DNA of 64,000 nucleotides from NCBI GenBank assembly GCA_016617785.1, contig JADILM010000007.1, positions 1,054,001 through 1,118,000 of the forward strand. The letters are read 5' to 3'. Position 1 is the first letter of the stretch. Every line of letters begins with the position of its first letter. This stretch comes from Sporobolomyces roseus (Eukaryota > Basidiomycota > Microbotryomycetes > Sporidiobolales > Sporidiobolaceae). The notes under the pieces were generated by a model. It did not search any database. It saw only the letters and a program-made list of their open reading frames with translations, and was not told where the DNA came from. Made by a program: the position numbers and the translations under genes. Shown here one piece after another: positions 56,274 to 64,000 of this stretch.

Positions 56274-58964
56274 ATGGCTGAAACCTTCGGATTCCAAGCT
56301 GAAATCACCCAGCTCCTTGACTTGATCATCAGTGAGTTCTCTCTTCTCTCCTGAGTTCTTGCTGGAACTTTTTGCCGCACCTCTCCCACCTCTCTCGCCC
56401 ACTTCTATTAGCTCGTATACTGACTGTCTGATTCTTGGTATCGTACAGACACTTTCTACTCGAACAAGGTGAGTCATACTAGCTAGTTGAGAGAGCAATA
56501 GGAGATTTCCATTCGAGTGGAGGAGGCCTCTACTCCTGCCTCTCCCACTCTCCCTCTGTACAGTCTTGCTGATACTCTCTAACATATGTTATAGGAAATC
56601 TTCCTTCGTGAATTGATCTCCAACTCTTCCGATGCCCTCGACAAGATCCGCTACGCCGCTCTTACCGATCCTACTCAGCTCGACACTGAGAAGGATCTCT
56701 TCGTCCGTATCACTCCCAACAAGGAGGCTGGTACTCTCACCATTCAAGATTCCGGTATCGGAAGTGAGTTGCAACTTTACCCACTTTGCTCTTTTCGCTG
56801 CTTCGAGCGAGAATAAACTGACCTCTCTCGTCTGTTCAACAGTGACCAAGGCTGATCTCGTTAACAACCTCGGAACAATCGCCAAGTCTGGAACCAAGGC
56901 ATTCATGGAGGCTCTCTCCTCCGGTGCTGATATCTCCATGATTGGACAATTCGTGAGTTTCGAGATGTTTGCGAAGTCGCGTAACCGAGCGACACTGACT
57001 TCGGCATTCTTTCATCTCACAGGGTGTTGGATTCTACTCTGCCTACCTCGTTGCCGACAAGGTTACCGTCATCACCAAGCACAACGACGATGAGCAATAC
57101 ATCTGGGAATCTTCCGCTGGAGGAACCTTCACCATCACTCCCGACACTACCAACCCTTCGCTCGGTCGTGGTACTCAAATGATCCTTCAAATGAAGGAGG
57201 ATCAACTCGAATACCTCGAGGAGAAGAAGATTAAGGATATCGTCAAGAAGCACTCTGAATTCATCTCTTACCCTATCCAACTCGTTACCACCAAGGAGGT
57301 CGAGAAGGAGGTTGAGGAAGACGATGAGGAGGAGAAGGGTGATGATGACAAGCCCAAGATTGAGGAAGTCGAGGATGAGGAGAACAAGAAGGACAAGAAG
57401 AAGAAGGTGAGTTCGGATCGAGGTCTTCATCTATTCGCTGACCGAATACTGATGTTCGTTCGCCAATCCACAGACCGTCAAGGAGAACGTCACCGAACAA
57501 GTCGAGCTCAACAAGACCAAGCCTCTCTGGACTCGCAACCCCGCCGAGATCACTGGTGAGGAGTACGGTGCTTTCTACAAGTCGCTCACCAACGATTGGG
57601 AGGACCATCTCGCTGTCAAGCACTTCTCCGTCGAGGGTCAACTCGAATTCAAGGCTATCCTCTTCATCCCCAAGCGTGCTCCCTTCGACCTCTTCGAATC
57701 CAAGAAGAAGCGCAACAACATCAAGCTCTACGTTCGACGAGTCTTCATCATGGACGACTGCGAGGACCTCATCCCTGAATACCTCAACTTCATCAAGGGT
57801 ATCGTCGATTCCGAGGATCTTCCCCTCAACATCTCCCGTGAGACTCTTCAACAAAACAAGATTCTCAAGGTTATCCGAAAGAACTTGGTCAAGAAGGCTA
57901 TGGAGATGATCTCTGACATTGCTGAGGACAAGGACAAGTGAGTTGTTGGCGCTAGTTGATCAGTTCGACTGATTTGCTGATCAACCTTTTTTCCTCGCCG
58001 CTCACAGCTTCACCAAGTTCTACGAGGCTTTCGGCAAGAACCTCAAGCTCGGTATCCACGAGGACGCCCAAAACCGTTCCAAGCTCGCCGAGTTCCTCCG
58101 ATTCAACTCTACCAAGTCTGGAGAAGAGATGACTTCGCTCAAGGACTACATCACCCGCATGCCCGAACAACAAAAGAACATCTACTACATCACTGGCGAA
58201 TCCCTCTCCCAAGTTCGCGACTCTCCTTTCCTCGAGGTCTTCAAGAAGAAGAACTTCGAAGTTCTCCTCATGGTCGACCCCATCGACGAGTACGCCACTA
58301 CTCAACTCAAGGAGTTCGAGGACAAGAAGCTCGTTTGCGTCACCAAGGACGGACTCGAACTTGAGGAGACCGATGAGGAGAAGGCTTCCCGCGAGCAAGA
58401 GTCGAAGGAGTTCGAGGACCTCACCCGAACCATGAAGGACATTCTCGGAGAGAAGGTCGAGAAGGTTTCCGTTTCCAACCGTATCGATGCCTCCCCTTGC
58501 GTCCTCGTCACTGGTCAATTCGGTTGGTCCGCCAACATGGAGCGAATCATGAAGGCTCAAGCTCTCCGTGACTCTTCCATGTCTTCCTACATGCAATCAA
58601 AGAAGACCCTCGAGATCAACCCTCACAACGCTATCGTCAAAGAGCTCAAGTCCAAGGTTCAAGCCGATGCTGGTGATCGAAGTGAGTACTCCCTTTCACT
58701 CTGTATTTCTTTGGAGTTGATGCTGACTCGCTCTGTTCGTTTCTAGCCGTTCGCGACCTCGTCCACCTTCTTTACGAGACCGCCCTCCTCACCTCCGGAT
58801 TCACGCTTGACGAGCCCGTTTCATTCGCCAACCGAATCCACAACATGATCTCTCTCGGTTTGTCAATCGACACTGAGGAAGAGCCTACCAAGGTCGAGTC
58901 TTCCGACGACGCTCCTCCTCCTCTCGAGACTGCCGCTACCTCATCCATGGAGGAAGTCGACTGA
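56274..58964 (+). CDS. HSP90: Cytosolic HSP90 chaperone
   Basis: Eight exons (56274-56331, 56449-56468, 56595-56763, 56843-56952, 57023-57406, 57474-57937, 58008-58681, 58747-58964) give 698 aa, the normal length. The GHKL ATPase domain shows the catalytic Glu32 in [17 protein letters not shown], Asp78 in [14 protein letters not shown] and the lid glycines in [11 protein letters not shown] and [16 protein letters not shown] Glu/Lys-rich charged linker follows (about residues 215-260), then the middle domain with [11 protein letters not shown] and the catalytic-loop Arg in [14 protein letters not shown]. The C terminus ends in MEEVD, the docking site for TPR co-chaperones. The last exon and 3' UTR are duplicated downstream (60810-61454) and again at about 34.9-35.27 kb. 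Confidence 0.98.
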
Positions 58965-59472
58965 TTGATCCTCTCTCCCTCTCCTCGTAACTTTGCACTT
59001 TTCTTTTTTCCTTCGTTGTTTTTTTCTTCCTCTCTTCTTTGTTTTCTGTTCTGGACGTTATCTCTCTCTCTCTCTACCTCCTCCTCCTTCGCAACATATC
59101 TTTCCTGCCCCTACTCTCTACTAGTCTAGTCTACTTTTTACAGTTTACTCTCCTCAGGTCTGCCTGCAAAAGAACAGGTTATCAGTTCAAACTATATACC
59201 ACTGTGGTTGAGCGATGTACAGAATCGAGTTCGAGCTATGAGATGACCGAGAGAAGTGACTTTCGACTTTGAGAAGATTACGAAGAATCGGTTACAGACG
59301 GAAAACGAGCAAATCACTCTCAAGTCGCTGCACTGTCGTTTCCTCCCTAAGTAATGCAGTGACGATATAGTACAACAAAGTCTCTCAACCAGGTCTAGAG
59401 AAATTTGAGAACGAGATGGGAGAAATGGGCGAGGGAGGGCAAAGTTGGGCAAAATTGGTTCGCTCGTTTCGA
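58833..59472 (+). repeat. Native copy of the HSP90-tail direct repeat
   Basis: From the codon for Arg in RIHNM to base 59472 this sequence is repeated at 60810-61454. Comparing by eye, the two copies are almost identical over about 640 bp. The main difference is just after the coding end: TGATTGATCC here against TAAACCCTCTAATCC in the copy. One further C/T difference is seen near 59323/61305. The repeat ends at TCGCTCGTTTCGA, after a G-rich motif. Confidence 0.9.
59411..59453 (+). other. G-rich repeat motif, predicted G-quadruplex (copy 1 of block B)
   Basis: Sequence runs GGG-AGAAAT-GGG-CGA-GGG-A-GGG, i.e. four G triplets with loops of 6, 3 and 1. A related motif recurs at 61393-61435 and, weaker, near 62335-62373, with inverted counterparts in block A at 36651-36690, 34641-34682 (third run broken) and 33691-33731. 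Confidence 0.7.
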
Positions 59473-60809
59473 CTTTTCGAGATCATCTGCTGTTGCTGCT
59501 TTCTCGCATCTGTGACACCACGTTTATCGAATGCTGCAGGAGGGAGAGCGCTTCAGCTAGTTTGTTCATCAAAATTCTCGACTCTGTGAGGCAACTCGAC
59601 GAAACTTGTGAGAGAACCGCTCCGACTGGGGTTGAAGTTCCAAAGTTTTGACAACTTCCCGGGCTACGCAGGTCACACCGATAGCGATGAACGCGCCATA
59701 CGGCGGTTGAGAGGTCGGCATTCGAGCGCTGTTTGTGAAGAGACGAAAATATTGCGAGAAGCGTCAACTACGACAGAGAGATAGATCTGACGTGACTACG
59801 ACAGAGAGATAGATCTGACGTCGATTGAGCTGTAGTAGAGATCTAGGGAGATTCCGATGTGAACGTAGCGAGAATGGGAGTTATGAAATTTCGCCGTCAG
59901 ATCGTTGCTCCTTCGTCGAGTACTGCTGCAACTTGGCTCTACTCTTGTCGACCTGACCGCCCTGCTTATGCTGTGCCCAACGCTGGATAAATCGTGAGCG
60001 ATGAGATCAGCAGACTCTTTGCGTTGCTTGAGAGTAGCTTTGACCTCTTCGCAACTTTGTCGAAACAAAGATTGATCCCCTCGGTCCGTGAATTCAAGGG
60101 CGGATCTTTCCGACGACTCTTTATGCGTGAGTATTGTAGGCTATGTGACAGCAGCCAAATTCTGAAGCCTCGGACAAGGAGCGGATTCGAGATCGACTTC
60201 AGCCACAACTTTGCACTATCGAGAGGTCTACACTCACTCATCGGCAGAAGATCACGTTGTAAAGTCGAACTCTTTTGAACGACTCTGTAGCGACGACGCT
60301 GCTTGATTTGATTTTCGAGAGTCGAAAGTCGAAGGTCGATGCCTGTTCTTGCGAAATCAGCCAGCTTGCGACAAATCGCATCAGATACGCGATTCCGACT
60401 CTCGCAGCCCATGGGCATCAAGGAGACTTGTCAAAGCTGTATGTAGGGTGGTCGGATTCGCAGAAATGTCGGAACGAAAAGAGAAATATCGTCGAATGTC
60501 GATAAATATCGTCGAATGTCGACAATTGTCGATTTCTCAATTCACATTTCCCAGATTTTTGCTGCTCTCCTATCTTTACTAGACCTCGAGCAGATTTTCT
60601 CAGCTTGCAAGAGGTGGTCCTTGAGAGTCGAGAGCTGTCAAAATCTCGGATCCCGGGTTGAGTTCTGAATGTTGACGACCCTCGTTCTTATCTTTCGAGT
60701 GGAATGAACTTCTACTGGGCTGTCGCATCAACGAGAGTATAGATCTCTCGTCTCCAAGTGTGAAATCGAGCTGATACGGAGAGTGAAGCGGTCAAAGAGT
60801 ATCGTTTTT

Positions 60810-60941
60810 CGAATCCACAACATGATCTCTCTCGGTTTGTCAATCGACACTGAGGAAGAGCCTACCAAGGTCGAGTCTTCCGACGACGCTCCTCCTCCTC
60901 TCGAGACTGCCGCTACCTCATCCATGGAGGAAGTCGACTAA
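60810..60941 (+). pseudogene. Captured HSP90 C-terminal fragment in block B
   Basis: Encodes the same 43 C-terminal residues as native HSP90, through MEEVD, then TAA. The junction with upstream foreign sequence (GTTTTT|CGAATCC) is the same base as in block A. The frame is open for about 40 codons upstream, but no ATG precedes the HSP90 part in this copy. The near-perfect identity with the native tail points to recent duplication or gene conversion. Confidence 0.9.
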
Positions 60942-61392
60942 ACCCTCTAATCCTCTCTCCCTCTCCTCGTAACTTTGCACTTTTCTTTTTTCCTTCGTTG
61001 TTTTTTTCTTCCTCTCTTCTTTGTTTTCTGTTCTGGACGTTATCTCTCTCTCTCTCTACCTCCTCCTCCTTCGCAACATATCTTTCCTGCCCCTACTCTC
61101 TACTAGTCTAGTCTACTTTTTACAGTTTACTCTCCTCAGGTCTGCCTGCAAAAGAACAGGTTATCAGTTCAAACTATATACCACTGTGGTTGAGCGATGT
61201 ACAGAATCGAGTTCGAGCTATGAGATGACCGAGAGAAGTGACTTTCGACTTTGAGAAGATTACGAAGAATCGGTTACAGACGGAAAACGAGCAAATCACT
61301 CTTAAGTCGCTGCACTGTCGTTTCCTCCCTAAGTAATGCAGTGACGATATAGTACAACAAAGTCTCTCAACCAGGTCTAGAGAAATTTGAGA

Positions 61393-61435
61393 ACGAGATG
61401 GGAGAAATGGGCGAGGGAGGGCAAAGTTGGGCAAA
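61393..61435 (+). other. G-rich repeat motif, predicted G-quadruplex (copy 2 of block B)
   Basis: Identical to the copy at 59411-59453, 1,982 bp further on. In block A the two matching motifs are about 2,008 bp apart, so the spacing is conserved. Confidence 0.7.
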
Positions 61436-63047
61436 ATTGGTTCGCTCGTTTCGAGTTTTCGCAAAGGATCTGCTCCATCGACGACCTCTTTCCTCGTTGT
61501 AACGATATTGCAGCGATCTGATCGAGCGAGTGGTGACGCAACGACGACTCAAAGCTCAACAAAATCTGCGAGTGACTCGATTGATTTCGGAGACGAGCTC
61601 TCGAGAAAGTTTTCGCATTCTCTTCGACAAACCTCCAGCTATCTAGTCGAGACGTTCCTCAGCGACGTCGTGCTAGCGCTCTCGAGTTGGAAATTGCGGA
61701 AAACCGAGAATTATAACTGTTATACAATGCAGTTTGACAGAAGAATCGAAATTTTTGACTTGAGCCGACGAGTCAGATTAGCACTCTACTCTTCTAAGGA
61801 CTCCGCCTCTGATGTCGTACTGACAGTTCAAGATGTGCTCAGGCCTTCACTGAGCGAAAAGGCAAGATTTCCATCGAATGTGATTCGTCTCGTTTTCGAA
61901 AATTGGACTTCGACGAGATGGTCGAAGGTATAGTGTCGACCCAAAAGTTGTTGCAATCAAAAGCAGTTGTCTCAGAGTACACTCGTAGAGATACTGTACA
62001 CAGAAGTGCTCAAATTTGCGGAGACTCGGCAGGTGCAAAGTCAAGCACTCACCTGCGAACGAACCCTCTGATCCGCTAGACCTGAGTTCTGTCGACGAGA
62101 CCCTTCTCGCTGAGCTCATATTGCCATCTTTCGACTCATGGTCGAGTCTGTGAGCGACTGGGGTTGTTTGCGCCTATCGACTTTGCTTTGACCTCTTTTC
62201 GCAATTTCGTCCATTCCAACAAAACCTTGACCTCCGATCTGATTTCGTCCTCTGCTTGCTTCATCAAGACAAACAGAGACAATCGATGTAGATGCCGACA
62301 GTGAAAAGTGCAAAGTTTCGAAACGACCAGACGAAACTTGGGCAAAGGAGGGCAAAATCTGGTCAAAACTGGATCTCGATCTCGTTCTCACTTTTCTGAG
62401 AGATATGCTCTCTGAAGCTTGAATTACAGCTAGTTCAGCGTCAATCGACGATAATCTGACTGTGCGGACGACAAGAATGTCGAGCGAGGCAGTACCCTCG
62501 TCGAAATTTGGGTAACGTTTTGTAGTGTCTATCGAGCGGTCGAAAAGCACAGGTCTGACATTCTCACGAGTCTTACTATCTCATTCGACTCATCCGAGGC
62601 TATCAGGTCAAGTAGAGCGTCGAATAGAAACGCAACGAAGAGAAAACGAACCTGTTTCAAGTTGCGAAGAATCAAGAGTTGGGTTTCGAACGAGAGATTG
62701 CGCATTATCTGCTGCTTTCGATATCGCTAGGTATCACGACCCAGAGTCTAGCATCCTCGAAAAGCGAGTACGAGCGCTTCAGGCATAGAGGGTCGAGCGG
62801 TGAGAAGTCGAGAATGACATTTCGAAAGACTCGACGAAGCGACGAGGTGTTTTCCGAGAGCTATGTACGAAGTGTTTTGCAATCGAATCCATCGAGGAAC
62901 AGAAGGAGGGACGATCTTCGAAAACGGAAGAGGAGTAGCTACAAGTGTGGAAAGGGAGAGGTGGACAGAAAAGTTTCAAATCCGGTAACAGAGAGGGAAC
63001 GAGAGAATGGGGGAAGTAATCCAGAGTAAGATGAGGGGTGGAATTGA

Positions 63048-64000
63048 TCAGAACAACCTAGCGAGAGCCTTGCGAAGCTTCTTCGCTTCGTCCTTGGAAG
63101 CGAGCTTGATGAACGAATCCTCGGAGAAATGCTTGTGGTCTCCATCGTCGTGGCGAGGAGGAGGAGGGGGAGGGATGATACGAGGGAGAGTCTACGCAGG
63201 GGAACACTTTGATTCAACTTCATAGCACGATAGAGAAAGGGCGAGAGAGAGGGCTCACGTGAATAGCTCCAGATTTAGCAGGAAGATCGGAGAAAGTGAC
63301 TCTGATAGGACGGAAAGGATCCTCATGTCCGGGGCACATCTTGGTCTTGACTTCATCATGTTCGTCTCCGTGATGATGGGGAGGTCGCTGAGGGAAGACT
63401 ACGATGCTGCGTTTGAGAGGTCCTTTTCCTCCAGGCCCTGAATGATACGAGACGACAGCAACCTTGAGCGTAGCCTTGGCGTTATCGGCAGTGAGGAGCG
63501 TCGGGAGCTCATAGTGAGTGACGTTGGCGTTGCAGTGTTGAGGTTCTCGGTGTTCGCGACCTGGAGGTGGCGGAGGAGGAATGCCGCGACCTCTGCGGGG
63601 AGGGAACAAAGGCATCTTCCATTCCTTGATCCTGACTGCTGCCTGCTCGAAAGCGGGAACGGGGAACGAAGGTACGTCCTCGAGCCATTCGAAAGGAACT
63701 TGGACGTCAACTTCTTGTGAAATGAAGAACTTGTCGATCGAAGAAGAGGAACCGGTGTCGTTCTTGAGGAAGTCGGAGAAGAAGACGGTATCGGGAACGA
63801 CGTGACCAGCTATGACATACTTGAGAACCTTCTTGGCGAATGGGAAGGGAGAGTGAAGTCCAGCGAGAATTTGTGCACTGTCAAGATTAGGGACCGGGTC
63901 AGCGGTGATCATGTGCGACAATCGAGCACGGTTGAGAGACTCACGGAACTCGAGCGAATGCAAAGTTTCCAGGAGCGAAGATGGTGAACTCTTTCAATCC
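63048..64000 (-). CDS. FAS1 (fasciclin) domain protein, 5' part outside the window
   Basis: Visible exons on the minus strand: 64000-63945 (open), 63877-63259 and 63191-63048, ending in TGA. Introns are 67 nt each and in phase. The open exon reads KEFTIFAPGNFAFARVP, the H1 box of a FAS1 domain (TVFAPTNEAF). After the splice come PFAKKVLKYVIAGHVVPDT, matching the usual LL.YHV.pg box, then a Pro-rich insertion, and ADNAKATLKVAVVSYHSG. A second His-rich loop (PHHHGDEHDE) and a Lys/Arg-rich end follow. FAS1 proteins are extracellular or vacuolar adhesion-like proteins in fungi; the signal peptide, if any, lies outside the window. It could contain further FAS1 domains upstream. Confidence 0.8.

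Larger units (their letters stand above)
59473..62845 (+). repeat. Composite repeat block B
   Basis: Order on the plus strand: segment X (59,473-60,809), HSP90 tail with 3' flank (60,810-61,454), segment Y (61,455 to about 62,845). Block A at 33.2-36.7 kb has the same order on the opposite strand. The ORFs inside are short, overlap on both strands and are not collinear between blocks, so no protein is claimed. The block lies between HSP90 and the FAS1-domain gene, which converge on it. Confidence 0.8.

Noticed and set aside
59966..60421. 151-codon minus-strand ORF inside block B with a partial match to an ORF in block A (35472-35942)
   Set aside because: The DNA is conserved but indels shift the frames, so only short peptide stretches agree. 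Not called as a gene.
1..64000. Search by eye for tRNA, rRNA, CRISPR arrays and transposase or reverse-transcriptase motifs
   Set aside because: None with adequate support; no box A/box B pair, repeat-spacer array, DDE or YxDD motif was recognised. A covariance-model scan would be needed to exclude small RNAs.

Overview
This is a gene-dense nuclear segment of a basidiomycete fungus, most likely a yeast-like lineage. The evidence is the near-universal intron/exon structure (mostly 55-80 nt introns with GTRNGT donors, a CTRAY-like branch site and a short distance to AG), together with fungal families such as ERG6, HET-C, CWC21, SPT20, an EDC1-type decapping activator, a DUF7729-like cell-surface protein and mitochondrial MTF1. 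The genus cannot be read from the sequence. I assembled 28 protein-coding genes by joining exons and checking that intron phases agree. The first gene is open at its 5' side, and the last (minus strand) runs off the right edge.

Layout. 1-10 kb: bHLH factor, GNAT acetyltransferase, mitochondrial alpha/beta-hydrolase-like protein, EDC1-type decapping activator, NTA1 amidase and quinone oxidoreductase. 10-20 kb: a large orphan protein, a Cof-type HAD phosphatase, UBR7 and glyoxalase II. 20-33 kb: inositol/sugar transporter, DXD glycosyltransferase, PHO13-type phosphatase, ERG6, a small orphan and HET-C. 33-36.8 kb: repeat block A. 36.8-49 kb: CHL1/DDX11 helicase, HUA1-like zinc protein, MTF1, an orphan, SPT20 and CWC21. 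49-59 kb: PWP2/UTP1, a PrpF-family isomerase, a GPI-type surface protein and cytosolic HSP90. 59-63 kb: repeat block B. 63-64 kb: the end of a FAS1-domain gene.

The most unusual structure is the pair of inverted, roughly 3.5 kb composite repeats, A (about 33.2-36.7 kb) and B (about 59.5-62.8 kb). Both lie between convergent genes and both contain the same captured end of HSP90: the last 43 codons plus the 3' UTR, joined to foreign sequence at the same base. In block B the captured tail is also a nearly identical direct repeat, of about 640 bp, of the real HSP90 3' end. A G-rich motif able to form a G-quadruplex recurs at conserved spacing in both blocks. No transposase or reverse transcriptase is visible, so this looks like an uncharacterised non-autonomous repeat or a gene-capture product.

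The ordinary genes cover housekeeping functions: transcription (bHLH, SPT20, MTF1), splicing (CWC21), ribosome biogenesis (PWP2), mRNA decay (EDC1), protein quality control and degradation (HSP90, NTA1, UBR7), sister-chromatid cohesion (CHL1), sterol synthesis (ERG6) and detoxification (GLO2, quinone oxidoreductase). There is no metabolic cluster or operon-like logic, but several divergent pairs share very short promoters. Noted splicing oddities are a probable GC-AG intron in PWP2, a 31-nt candidate intron in CHL1, a 3'-UTR intron two bases after the EDC1-like stop, and a spliced mitochondrial leader in glyoxalase II.
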